Shown in pieces: positions 8,929-16,834 of a stretch of DNA of 64,000 nt (the first letter of the stretch is position 1; the number at the start of each line of letters is the position of its first letter). The DNA comes from Eggerthella timonensis. Lineage in GTDB: Bacteria > Actinomycetota > Coriobacteriia > Coriobacteriales > Eggerthellaceae. The stretch is from positions 948,734 to 1,012,733 of the forward strand of contig NZ_FXXA01000002.1 in NCBI RefSeq assembly GCF_900184265.1. The letters run 5' to 3'. The position numbers were made by a program, and so were the translations under genes. Below the pieces are notes generated by a model that searched no databases, had not been told where the DNA came from, and saw nothing but the letters and a program-made list of their open reading frames with translations.

Positions 8929-10431
8929 ATGGCAGAATTCGAGAACGGCATGAACGCACCGCACCGTCTGACGCGCCGCAGCTTCATCGCTGGCGTGGGC
9001 GCAATGGGAGCGCTGGGCGTGCTGGGAAGCTTCGGCTTGACGGGCTGCGCGCCGCAGGACGAGAAGTCGGCTGGCGAAGCGGGAGCGGTTGCGGGCGAGT
9101 CCTACGACGTGGTGGTCATCGGCACCGGCGGCGCCGGGCTTTCTGCAGCCATTGCCGCGTACGACAAGGGCCTCACGAATGTCGTGCTGCTGGAGAAGAT
9201 GGGCGTGAACGGCGGCAACACGAACTTCTCGTCGAGCGGCATGAACGCCTCGGAGACGAAGTTCCAGAAGGAGCAGGGTATCGAGGACAGCAACGATCTG
9301 TTCGCGCAGGAGACGCTCGACGGCGGGCACAACACGGGTGATCCCGAGCTGGTGAAGTTCATGTGCGACAACTCGGCCGGCGCCATCGACTGGCTGGATG
9401 GTCTGGGCGTAAAGCTGGACAACATCACGATGACCGGCGGCATGTCCGTCAAGCGATGCCATCGTCCGACGGACGGATCGGCCGTGGGCCTCACGCTCGT
9501 ACCCGGCCTCGTGGCCGCCGTGGAGGAGCGCAACATCCCCATCAAGATGAACTGCGAAGCGAAAGAGCTGGTCAAGGACGGCGACGCGGTGACGGGCGTC
9601 AAGGTGAAGCTCGACGGCAAGGAGACGGTGCTCGGCGCGAAGGCGGTCATTCTGGCCACGGGAGGCCTCGGTTCGAACCCCGATATGGTGGTGCAGTACC
9701 GCCCCGACCTCAAAGGCTACGTGACCACGAACCAGCCGGGTGCAACGGGCGACGGCTACACCATGGCCGAAAGCGTAGGGGCCGAACTCGTGCAAATGGA
9801 CCAGATCCAGATTCACCCGACGGTGGAGCAGGAGTCTTCCACGCTCATAGCCGAGGGCGTACGCGGCGGCGGCGCCATCCTCGTGAACAGCGAGGGCAAG
9901 CGCTTCTTCGACGAGATGTCCACGCGCGACAAGGTGTCGGCGGCCGAGCTGGAGCAGCCGGGCGGTTTCGCCTGGTGCACGTTCGACCAGCAGGTGTACG
10001 ACGCGAACAAGGCCATCGCGAAGTACGACAAATCGGGCCTCGTGCAGAAGGGCGCCAGCGTGGCCGAGCTTGCGGAGGCCATCGGAGTGGACCCTGCGAC
10101 GCTGCAGGCTACCATCGACGCGTACAACGCCATCACCACGTCGGGTGCGACCGACGAGTTCGGCCGCACCGAGGGCTGCATCGCCTTCGCCGACGGCAAC
10201 ATGTACGCCATCAAGGTTGCCCCGGGCATCCATCACGAGATGGGCGGCGTGAAGATCAACGAGAAGAACGAGGCGCTCGACGCGTCCGGCAACCCCATCC
10301 CCGGCCTGTACGCGGCCGGCGAGGTGACGGGCGGCATCCACGGCAACAACCGCATCGGCGGTAACGCGGTGTGCGACATCACCGTGTTCGGTAAGAACGT
10401 CGGCGAAGTGGTGGCCGCAGCCCTCGCGTAA
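8929..10431 (+). CDS. Tat-exported FAD fumarate reductase-type flavoprotein
   Basis: 500 residues; start set by GGGAGGAG ten bases upstream. The head has a twin-arginine motif (TRRSFIAG) and a lipobox-like LTGC, so it is probably a lipid-anchored extracytoplasmic protein. The FAD domain begins GTGGAG near residue 71. Residues H296, E309, R312, R333, H435 and R475 align, with identical spacing, to the six substrate and proton-transfer residues of soluble Shewanella fumarate reductase (H365, E378, R381, R402, H504, R544). That supports reduction of fumarate or a close analogue. It has no heme motif of its own, so electrons must come from another cytochrome or quinol protein. The divergent LuxR gene is its likely regulator. 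Confidence 0.9.
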   Translation: MAEFENGMNAPHRLTRRSFIAGVGAMGALGVLGSFGLTGCAPQDEKSAGEAGAVAGESYDVVVIGTGGAGLSAAIAAYDKGLTNVVLLEKMGVNGGNTNFSSSGMNASETKFQKEQGIEDSNDLFAQETLDGGHNTGDPELVKFMCDNSAGAIDWLDGLGVKLDNITMTGGMSVKRCHRPTDGSAVGLTLVPGLVAAVEERNIPIKMNCEAKELVKDGDAVTGVKVKLDGKETVLGAKAVILATGGLGSNPDMVVQYRPDLKGYVTTNQPGATGDGYTMAESVGAELVQMDQIQIHPTVEQESSTLIAEGVRGGGAILVNSEGKRFFDEMSTRDKVSAAELEQPGGFAWCTFDQQVYDANKAIAKYDKSGLVQKGASVAELAEAIGVDPATLQATIDAYNAITTSGATDEFGRTEGCIAFADGNMYAIKVAPGIHHEMGGVKINEKNEALDASGNPIPGLYAAGEVTGGIHGNNRIGGNAVCDITVFGKNVGEVVAAALA

Positions 10432-10460
10432 TCCCCCCAGTCCCTCCATACCCCTCCGAC

Positions 10461-10489
10461 GAGAACGGCCCCTGCCCGGGGCCGTTCTC
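10461..10489. terminator. bidirectional terminator hairpin
   Basis: GAACGGCCC and its complement surround a short GC-rich loop between the convergent flavoprotein and anti-sigma-like genes. The T content after the stem is modest on both strands. Confidence 0.6.
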
Positions 10490-11496
10490 TATTCAACCTG
10501 ATTGAACGTGAACAACTGTGGTTGGGCGATGCCGACGACCGGGTCGGACCCATCGGAGGGGCTCGCCTCCTGCTGCGCAGCTTGGGCGCGCAGAGCGTCG
10601 CCGTAAGCGCGCACCTTCTCTTCGAGATCGTCGACCGGGGCGATGACGTAGGCTTTCGTCTCGGTCGACCCGTCCTCGAACGTCGCCGTAACGGTGAGCC
10701 GCGCCTGGGAGACGATGTCGGCGTAGCGGCGGACGAGGAGTGCGTTGAGGTTCTCGTGCAGCCCGACGTCCCCTTCGCGTCGCCCGCTGTAGAACTCCTC
10801 GGTGGCGGCATCGTAGAGCTCGGCCATCTCGCCCTCCAACGGGAACGACACCCGCAGGGCGCGCCAGATGTCGGTCTTGCTCGCGTTCTGCTCGTCGTAG
10901 CCGATGGTGAAGCTTGCGGCACGATACTCCACGTACGGGTCGTCGCCTTCCCGGTAGGTGGAATCCGGAACGCGCTCGTTCGTGTAGAACAGCGCGCGGT
11001 CGCCCTCCACCGTGTACGTGAGCGACGCAACGTTCGTCCCCGTGCAAGCGAGGTCGAACAGGTAGGCAACCGAGAGGTAGCGCTGTCCCGAGTCGGGCGC
11101 GTCGTCGGCGTTGTTCGGGTCGATTTCCGGATCGCTGTGCCACACTTTCATGAAGCCGCCATGGCCGAAGCTGCTGGTAGACGCATCGAGGGTGAAGGAG
11201 TTTTCCGCCGTCGGCCCGTCGAATTGACGCGAGATGGCGAACGCGATGCTGCTCACGAGGGCGAGCGCGCAGGCTGCGGCGACGACGGCTCCGACGAAAC
11301 GGCGAGAGCGGTGGCTCGGCATGTCATGGTGCTGCGGGCGACAGCGGCGACGGGTTGGTTGCGCGTGCGCTTCCTCGGCCTTGCGCAGGCGATGCGCCTC
11401 GCGCATGACGCGGTCGTGCACGCGGCTCGGCATCTCGATGTCGTCCATCAGCGCGCGGTAGCCGTCCCGCTCAGTCGGTTGTCCTGTCCGTCCCAA
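10489..11496 (-). CDS. membrane protein partnered with ECF sigma factor (putative anti-sigma factor)
   Basis: 335 residues from a TTG start, favoured by AAAGGAGG six bases upstream. The first ~75 residues are cytoplasmic and charged; one membrane helix at about 80-105 follows; the remaining 230 residues are extracytoplasmic. The gene overlaps the ECF sigma gene by 26 bases, the usual layout for a sigma/anti-sigma pair, and the topology fits. No ZAS zinc motif (HxxxCxxC) is seen, so the anti-sigma role rests on context. The external domain has no recognised fold and may sense an envelope signal. Confidence 0.7.
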   Translation of the reverse strand: MGRTGQPTERDGYRALMDDIEMPSRVHDRVMREAHRLRKAEEAHAQPTRRRCRPQHHDMPSHRSRRFVGAVVAAACALALVSSIAFAISRQFDGPTAENSFTLDASTSSFGHGGFMKVWHSDPEIDPNNADDAPDSGQRYLSVAYLFDLACTGTNVASLTYTVEGDRALFYTNERVPDSTYREGDDPYVEYRAASFTIGYDEQNASKTDIWRALRVSFPLEGEMAELYDAATEEFYSGRREGDVGLHENLNALLVRRYADIVSQARLTVTATFEDGSTETKAYVIAPVDDLEEKVRAYGDALRAQAAQQEASPSDGSDPVVGIAQPQLFTFNQVE

Positions 11497-12010
11497 AGGA
11501 TGCCTCCTTTCCCAGCATGTTCCCGAGTTGCGTGCGCGCCCGGCGCAAACGCGTGCGAACCGTGGCGGGCGCGCAATGCGCGAGGCGGGCGATCTCTTCG
11601 GTCGAGTACCCCTCGTAGTAATACAGGTGCACGATCAAGCGCATCTTGCCGGGCAGGCGTCCCAATGCGCGTCCGAGGTCGCTGTCGCGCAGGGCACGCA
11701 CGGCGCTATCGCCGCAGGGGTCTTCGTCCGTCGCATCCGGGACCACATCGGTGAGCTCGGCGCGTCGCTTCCATGCCGAACGGTGCAGGTCGCGACAGCA
11801 GTTGACGGTGACGCAGAGCAACCACGCCTTGAGGTGCTCGTCATCCTTGAAAACGGTCGCGTCCTTCAGCAGGCGCAAGAAGACGTCCTGGCAGACGTCG
11901 TCCGCGTCGTGCGGGGACTGCGTTTGGTTGAGGGCCAGGCGGTAGACGGTGCTTCCCCAGATGCGCATGGCGCGCTCCATGAAGTCGTCCTGCCTGAGCG
12001 TTGGTTGCAT
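11471..12010 (-). CDS. ECF-family RNA polymerase sigma factor
   Basis: 179 residues. Region 2 is clear (SPHDADDVCQDVFLRLLKD, then HLKAWLLCVTVNCCRDLHRS) and region 4 follows (LPGKMRLIVHLYYYEGYSTE, then EEIARLAHCAPATVRTRLRRAR). This is the standard two-domain ECF arrangement, without extra domains. The ATG has AAGGAGG 11 bases upstream. It overlaps the following membrane protein gene, which probably holds it inactive at the membrane. Target genes cannot be told from the sequence. Confidence 0.93.
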   Translation of the reverse strand: MQPTLRQDDFMERAMRIWGSTVYRLALNQTQSPHDADDVCQDVFLRLLKDATVFKDDEHLKAWLLCVTVNCCRDLHRSAWKRRAELTDVVPDATDEDPCGDSAVRALRDSDLGRALGRLPGKMRLIVHLYYYEGYSTEEIARLAHCAPATVRTRLRRARTQLGNMLGKEASFGTDRTTD

Positions 12011-12071
12011 ATGGGGTATCGCCTCCTTGCCACCAACACGATGCGGCGTTGGAAAATGTGCCCAGAACGAG

Positions 12072-12113
12072 AAAAAAGCGGCGAAGCAGGATGTTCTTCC
12101 GCTTCGCCGCTTT
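12072..12113 (-). terminator. Rho-independent terminator after the MoaE-like gene
   Basis: A 13-base perfect inverted repeat (AAAGCGGCGAAGC) around a 13-base loop. On the minus strand it is followed by six T, so it ends leftward transcripts from the MoaE-like gene before the sigma-factor operon. Confidence 0.8.
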
Positions 12114-12190
12114 CCGCGTGCGGCTCAAAAGACGGCGCTCCATCGGAGGGCGTCGCATGAAGTCGCCCGTAATGCAGAGCCGGATTTGCT

Positions 12191-12586
12191 TTACGCGTAG
12201 ACCTCTTTTTCCACCACGAGATCGTTCTTGATCTTACCGACGAGCTTTTGCAGCGCGTCGATGCAGTTCGGGCGGATGTCCGCGCCGATGAGCACGTACA
12301 TGATGGAGTCTCCCACGTTGAGCACGCCCTCGTTGAGCCACGTGCGCACGTAGTAGACGCCCGGCCAGGTGAGGGCTTCTTCGACCGCAGCGTCGACGCC
12401 GGCCGCGTCGTAGGAGAATTCCACCTGGGCAACTTCGCCGAGGCCTTCGATGCCCTCGCGCACCTGCTGCTTCGGCGTGATGCGCACGACGCCGTTATGG
12501 GTGAGGAACATGCCGCATTGCGCGGCCTTCGGGTCCTGCTTCGCTTCCGCAAGCCACTGGTCGATCGACGGTTCCTGCTGAGCCAT
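12191..12586 (-). CDS. moaE: MoaE-like molybdopterin synthase catalytic subunit family protein
   Basis: 131 residues. The C-terminal half shows the MoaE pattern: a V-x-x-W-L-x-x-G-x-L-x-VGD strand-turn, a variable loop, a helix, then KIKNDLVVEKEVY, where the two catalytic lysines of MoaE would lie. The usual HPHR loop reads ADIRPN, so the family His is missing, and the N-terminal half is more divergent. MoaE with MoaD makes molybdopterin, the cofactor of the many Mo enzymes of these bacteria. No moaD or other moa gene is adjacent; the gene has its own terminator. An alternative is a MoaE relative with another function. Confidence 0.6.
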   Translation of the reverse strand: MAQQEPSIDQWLAEAKQDPKAAQCGMFLTHNGVVRITPKQQVREGIEGLGEVAQVEFSYDAAGVDAAVEEALTWPGVYYVRTWLNEGVLNVGDSIMYVLIGADIRPNCIDALQKLVGKIKNDLVVEKEVYA

Positions 12587-12675
12587 GCTGCTCCCTTCTT
12601 TGAGGATGATCGCCCCATTATACGCCAGCAGAAAACGCGAGGTAGCAGCGAACCGCGAACGCTCGGAGTTTCCCG

Positions 12676-12740
12676 CATCTCAGATAGCGGTGCTCGTCCA
12701 CCAGATCGATAAGCTCCTGCTTGGAGTGCACATGGAGTGC
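12676..12740 (-). pseudogene. remnant of a LuxR-type regulator C-terminus
   Basis: On the minus strand this stretch reads LHVHSKQELIDLVDEH, nearly identical to the last residues of the LuxR regulator at 61716-63125 (LEVHSKQELIDLV) and close to the one at 7232. Nothing upstream on the same strand resembles the rest of the helix-turn-helix or the membrane part. It therefore looks like the leftover 3' tip of a deleted regulator gene, not a gene in use. Confidence 0.6.
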
Positions 12741-12886
12741 GGCGGTGCAGTCGTTTGGGCTGCTACGACGTGTCGTGCGCTCCCGGTTCAACGCAGATGT
12801 GGGCACGTGCCTCCGGCTATTGGGCGGTTAGCTGAGCGTATCGACGAGCTGCATCGTCGTGAGGAGGGGTCGCGCCGTTGGGCGAT

Positions 12887-13130
12887 CCCCTCCGACCGTA
12901 GGTGCCGACACACGAATCCGCCCGAAGTAAGCGATTTTTTCGTTTTGCGAACGATGCGGGGCTTCGTGGGACCTCCGGTCTCCTGCCGTAGAAAAAGGCG
13001 CACGCATCGCCCCAGGTCAGGTTTGCCCGCCTCCGCAAAGACCGTTACGAAGCAGCTTGATCGGTTCGCAAAACGCAAAAATCGCTTACTTCGGGCGGAT
13101 TCGCGTGTCTGCCCGTGCGGTTGGAGGAGG
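12887..13130. repeat. 244-bp inverted repeat element
   Basis: Left arm 12887-12952 and right arm 13064-13130 are inverted copies. The inner 40 bases are almost perfect (from GTTCGCAAAACG to GGGCGGATTCG) and the outer 26 are about 75 % identical. The 111-base centre shows no repeat. Because of the inversion both strands can encode KRKNRLLRADS, but no real gene is supported. It resembles a miniature inverted-repeat element; no target duplication is obvious. Confidence 0.75.
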
Positions 13131-13267
13131 CCGCGCGTGTTCTGCGCGCCGTTCGTGCGGTCACCCGCCGCGCGGTGGATGATTGCGGCATTTTCGCCGT
13201 GTGCAAACCGCGTGCGTGACGAGGATGGTAAACTAGGCGAATTCCCAGGATGCATGAAAGGAATCAC

Positions 13268-14623
13268 ATGTCTCTTCCCGCAGCCGACTTGAGCAAACAA
13301 CCGGACAACCGCACCACCATGGAACTGGGCGCGGTGCTGCCCTTGACCGCCGAGGTGAAGGACGACCACCTGTACGTGGGCGGCGTCGATTTGGTGGAGC
13401 TGGCGCGCGAGCAGGGCACGGCGCTGTACGTGATGGACGAGCAGGACATGCGCACGCGCATGGAAACCTATCTGGCGGCGTTTCGCAGCCGCTACGAGAA
13501 CTCGGACGTCGTGTATGCCAGCAAGGCGTTCCTCAACAAGGAAGCGGCGCGCATCGTGAACGCGGAGGGGCTGTGCCTCGACGTGTCGGGCGGCGGCGAG
13601 CTGGCCATCGCGCGCGCGGCGGGCTTCCCGATGGAGCGCGTGTTCATGCACGGCAACAACAAGACGCCGCGCGAGCTGCGCGAAGCCATCGAGGCGGGCG
13701 TGGGCCGCATCATCATCGACAGCCGCATCGAACTGGCGCGCATCTCCGAGATCGCCGGCGAGCTGGGCGTCGAGCAGGCCATCTACATGCGCATCACGCC
13801 GGGCGTCGAGGCCGACACCCACCAGTACATCCGCACGGGCTGCGAGGACTCGAAGTTCGGCTTCACCATGCGCGACGATTTCGCGTACGGCTGCGTGAAG
13901 GACGTGCTGGCGGCTCCGAACGTGCGACTGGCGGGGCTGCACTGCCACATCGGCTCGCAGATCTTCGCGCTGCACTCCTATCCCGAGGCTGTCGAGGTCA
14001 TGGTGGAGCTCATGGCGCGCATCGAGGAAGGGTACGGCTATCGCATCGAGGAGCTGGACGTGGGCGGCGGCTTGGGCATCGCCTACACGGCCGACGACGA
14101 GCCGGCCTCCATCGACGAGTTCGCCGAAACGGTCACGTCGGCGGTGCATGCGGCGTGCGCGAAGTTCGGTGTGGTCGAACCGCGCCTGCTCACCGAGCCG
14201 GGCCGCAGCCTCGTGGCCACCGCGGGCGTGACGCTGTACACGGTGGGCATCCTGAAAACGCTGCCGGGCATCCGCAAGTACGTGGCGGTGGACGGCGGCA
14301 TGTCCGACAACATCCGCACCGCGCTGTACCACGCCGATTACGAGCCGGTCATCGCGAACAAGGCCGGCCAGCCGCGCACCGAGATCGTCACCATTGCGGG
14401 CAAGCACTGCGAAAGCGGCGACGCCGTGGTCATCGACATGCCGATGCAGCACGCTGACCTGGGCGATATCGTCGCCGTCTTCGGCACGGGCGCGTACTGC
14501 TACACTATGGCGAGCAACTACAACGGCCAGCCGCGCCCGGCCGTCGTGTTCGTGAAGGACGGCGAGGCGCGCGTGACCACGCGGCGCGAGACGTACGACG
14601 ACCTGATGGCGCGAGATCTGTAG
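13268..14623 (+). CDS. lysA: diaminopimelate decarboxylase
   Basis: 451 residues, normal for the family. It makes L-lysine from meso-diaminopimelate with pyridoxal phosphate. The PLP lysine is K86 in VVYASKAF; HCHIGSQI and the Gly-rich LDVGGGLGI that bind the cofactor phosphate follow, and the C-terminal active-site motif is HCESGD. The ATG at 13268 is preferred over one at 13250 because AAAGGA lies six bases upstream. hom lies 0.8 kb downstream on the same strand, so two aspartate-family steps are near each other, separated by a toxin-antitoxin pair. Confidence 0.97.
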   Translation: MSLPAADLSKQPDNRTTMELGAVLPLTAEVKDDHLYVGGVDLVELAREQGTALYVMDEQDMRTRMETYLAAFRSRYENSDVVYASKAFLNKEAARIVNAEGLCLDVSGGGELAIARAAGFPMERVFMHGNNKTPRELREAIEAGVGRIIIDSRIELARISEIAGELGVEQAIYMRITPGVEADTHQYIRTGCEDSKFGFTMRDDFAYGCVKDVLAAPNVRLAGLHCHIGSQIFALHSYPEAVEVMVELMARIEEGYGYRIEELDVGGGLGIAYTADDEPASIDEFAETVTSAVHAACAKFGVVEPRLLTEPGRSLVATAGVTLYTVGILKTLPGIRKYVAVDGGMSDNIRTALYHADYEPVIANKAGQPRTEIVTIAGKHCESGDAVVIDMPMQHADLGDIVAVFGTGAYCYTMASNYNGQPRPAVVFVKDGEARVTTRRETYDDLMARDL

Positions 14624-14752
14624 GAACGGTGTCGCGAAGGCGGCGTTCCTATAGCGAGATCGCGACTGCAATGGCTGGTCGATTGCTGTTCCTTCGTTAA
14701 AATGATAGAATTCGGATAAAATTACGATATCAAACGAGCCAAGGAGGTGGCA

Positions 14753-15028
14753 ATGAATATCAGACCGGTTTCAGATCTGCGCAACCACTATGGCGACATC
14801 GAGACGTCCGTGAAAAACGACGGCCCGGTGTTCCTGACGAAGAACGGGTACGGTTCTATGGTTGTGATGAGCATCGAGCAGTTCGAGCGCATCAACGGGA
14901 CGGTCGAACATGCGCTCGACGAGGCCGATACGCAAGCCGCCACCACGGCGTTGCGCTACGCGCATGACGAGGTATTCGACTCGATAAGGAAGGGGCTTCG
15001 GAGTGGGCGGCTCCACGAAGCGCTATAA
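14753..15028 (+). CDS. Phd/YefM family antitoxin
   Basis: 91 residues. The N-terminal half is the Phd/YefM DNA-binding fold: NIRPVSDLRNHYGDIE, then GPVFLTKNGYGSMVVMS. The C-terminal part is a charged helix that would wrap the toxin. AAGGAGG lies five bases before the ATG. It overlaps the toxin gene by 26 bases. As in the family, it should neutralise the toxin and repress its own promoter; the AT-rich stretch at 14695-14740 is the likely promoter. Confidence 0.9.
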   Translation: MNIRPVSDLRNHYGDIETSVKNDGPVFLTKNGYGSMVVMSIEQFERINGTVEHALDEADTQAATTALRYAHDEVFDSIRKGLRSGRLHEAL

Positions 15029-15326
15029 ACTTCAATATCTGCCCCTGTTCTGGAGCGACCTCAATTCGGCAGTCACCTACATCGCTGAGGAGCTCCATAA
15101 CCCCGCTGCGGCGGAACGGCTGCTCGATGCAGTTGAAGCGGGAATTCTCGATCATCTTGCACTGCCGGAATCCGCGGCGGTATACAAGACGACCGTACAT
15201 CGCCCGAACCCGTACTGTTGGTTCGAGGTGGGAAACTACATGGTATTTTACGTAGTGCTTGACGAAATCGTAGAGGTGCGCCGGTTTCTCTACGGGGCTC
15301 GGGATCTGACAAGGATGCTGCCGTAA
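15003..15326 (+). CDS. RelE/ParE family toxin
   Basis: 107 residues from a GTG start inside the antitoxin gene. The fold signature is present: YLPLFWSDLNSAVTYIAEEL, a central helix, then NPYCWFEVGNYMVFYVVLDE and a final strand with VRRFLYGARD. RelE members cut mRNA on the ribosome and ParE members poison gyrase; the sequence does not separate these, though the AVTYIAEEL and YGARD features lean toward ParE. It forms a complete toxin-antitoxin module with the upstream gene. Confidence 0.85.
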   Translation: MGGSTKRYKLQYLPLFWSDLNSAVTYIAEELHNPAAAERLLDAVEAGILDHLALPESAAVYKTTVHRPNPYCWFEVGNYMVFYVVLDEIVEVRRFLYGARDLTRMLP

Positions 15327-15388
15327 GCACGGCGACTCGGGCGATTGCCGCAATCGGCGCGCTCGGGAAGGACGAAGAAGGGAACAGC

Positions 15389-16672
15389 ATGACGGTAAAA
15401 CTGGGATTGGTCGGCACGGGCACGGTGGGCGGCGGGTGCATCGACATCCTCAAGAACCATCGCGAAGACTTCAAGCGCCACTACGGCATCGACGTGGAGC
15501 TCGTGCGCGTGTGCTCGCGCAACCCCGAGCAGGCGATCGCCCACGGTGTGGAGGACATCTTCACGCAGGACTTCCAGGACATCCTGAACGACCCTGACAT
15601 CGACATCGTGATCGAGCTCATCGGCGGCACCACCGTGGCGCGCGAGATCGTGGTGGGCGCGCTCAAGGCGGGAAAGAACGTGGTCACGGCCAACAAGGCG
15701 CTCATGGCCACCTACGGCGAAGAGGTCATGGGGGCCGCTGACGAGGCCGGCAAGGAGATCGCGTTCGAGGCCAGCGTGGGCGGCGGTATCCCCATCATCG
15801 ACCCGATGAAGCACTCGCTCATCGCCAACGAGATCAGCTCGGTCATGGGCATCGTGAACGGCACGACGAACTACATGCTCACGCGCATGGTGGAGGATGG
15901 CCTCAGCTACGACGCCGCGCTCAAAGAGGCGCAGGAGAAGGGCTTCGCCGAAGCCGACCCCACCGCCGACGTGGACGGATTCGATGCGGCGGCGAAAATC
16001 GCCATCCTTGCGTCCATCGCGTTCAATTCGCGCGTCACTATCGACGACGTGCACACCGAGGGCATCCGCAACGTCACCACGATGGACCTCGACGCGGCGC
16101 GCGACATGGGCTACTGCGTGAAGCTGCTGGCGCTGGCCCACCGCACCGACGAGGGCGTGGACGTGCGCGTGCATCCCACGATGCTGCCGCTATCGCACCA
16201 GCTGGCCACCGTCGACGGCGTGTACAACGCCATCTACGTGACGGGCGACGCCGTGGGCGAGACGATGTTCTTCGGCGAGGGCGCGGGCGCGGGCCCGGCT
16301 GCGAGCGCCGTGATGGGCGACGTGCTGGAAGTGGCGCGCCACGTCACGCTGGGCGTCGGGCCGCTCGTGGGCTGCACCTGCACCGACGAGCTTCCCATCG
16401 TGCCGATGGACGATCTCAAGACGAAGTACTACATCCGCTTCAAGGTGGCCGACCGATCCGGCGTGCTGGCTGCGATGGCCGGCGTGTTCGCGAAGCACAA
16501 CGTGAGCGTGTACTCCGTGGTGCAGCGCGGCAAGAAGGAGGGCGGCCAGGTGGATCTCGTGTACGTCACCCACACCGCGCGCGAGAAGAGCGTGCGCGAT
16601 GTCCTGGCCGAGATCGCCGAGCTCGATGACGTGCTGCGCGACGAGCCCAGCGTCATCCGCGTGGAGGAGTAA
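15389..16672 (+). CDS. hom: homoserine dehydrogenase
   Basis: 427 residues. It reduces aspartate semialdehyde to homoserine, the branch point to threonine and methionine. The NAD(P) fold starts LVGTGTVGGG; VTANKALMA, EASVGGGIPII, GIVNGTTNYML and EADPTADVDG are all family signatures. A C-terminal ACT domain (from about residue 347, YYIRFKVADRSGVLAAMAGV) suggests feedback control by an amino acid. The start has GAAGAAGGGA upstream. A strong terminator follows. The product feeds metA at 27-28 kb. Confidence 0.98.
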   Translation: MTVKLGLVGTGTVGGGCIDILKNHREDFKRHYGIDVELVRVCSRNPEQAIAHGVEDIFTQDFQDILNDPDIDIVIELIGGTTVAREIVVGALKAGKNVVTANKALMATYGEEVMGAADEAGKEIAFEASVGGGIPIIDPMKHSLIANEISSVMGIVNGTTNYMLTRMVEDGLSYDAALKEAQEKGFAEADPTADVDGFDAAAKIAILASIAFNSRVTIDDVHTEGIRNVTTMDLDAARDMGYCVKLLALAHRTDEGVDVRVHPTMLPLSHQLATVDGVYNAIYVTGDAVGETMFFGEGAGAGPAASAVMGDVLEVARHVTLGVGPLVGCTCTDELPIVPMDDLKTKYYIRFKVADRSGVLAAMAGVFAKHNVSVYSVVQRGKKEGGQVDLVYVTHTAREKSVRDVLAEIAELDDVLRDEPSVIRVEE

Positions 16673-16701
16673 GACCGCGCTTTTTTTCATGCCGCACCGT
16701 G

Positions 16702-16740
16702 AACGGCTCCGCGCTGACGCGCGGGGCCGTTTCGTTTTTA
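16702..16740 (+). terminator. Rho-independent terminator of hom
   Basis: Stem AACGGC-t-CCGCGC / GCGCGG-g-GCCGTT with a four-base loop, followed by TTCGTTTTT. Confidence 0.85.
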
Positions 16741-16834
16741 CACCACCCCCTAACAGGGGTAATGCACTTCATCTATAATGTCTTGCCGGGTTATACGGCG
16801 GAAAACGGCATGTTCGAACCAGGGGGGAGTGCTC

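Larger units (their letters stand above)
12587..13267. other. 680-base non-coding region before lysA
   Basis: No convincing gene. It contains a short LuxR C-terminal remnant on the minus strand (12676-12740) and a large inverted repeat (12887-13130). A putative -10 element (TAAACT) lies near 13228, upstream of lysA. Confidence 0.6.

Noticed and set aside
10489-11496. Zinc-containing anti-sigma (ZAS) domain in the sigma-partner protein
   Set aside because: No HxxxCxxC motif is present; only the operon position and topology support an anti-sigma role.
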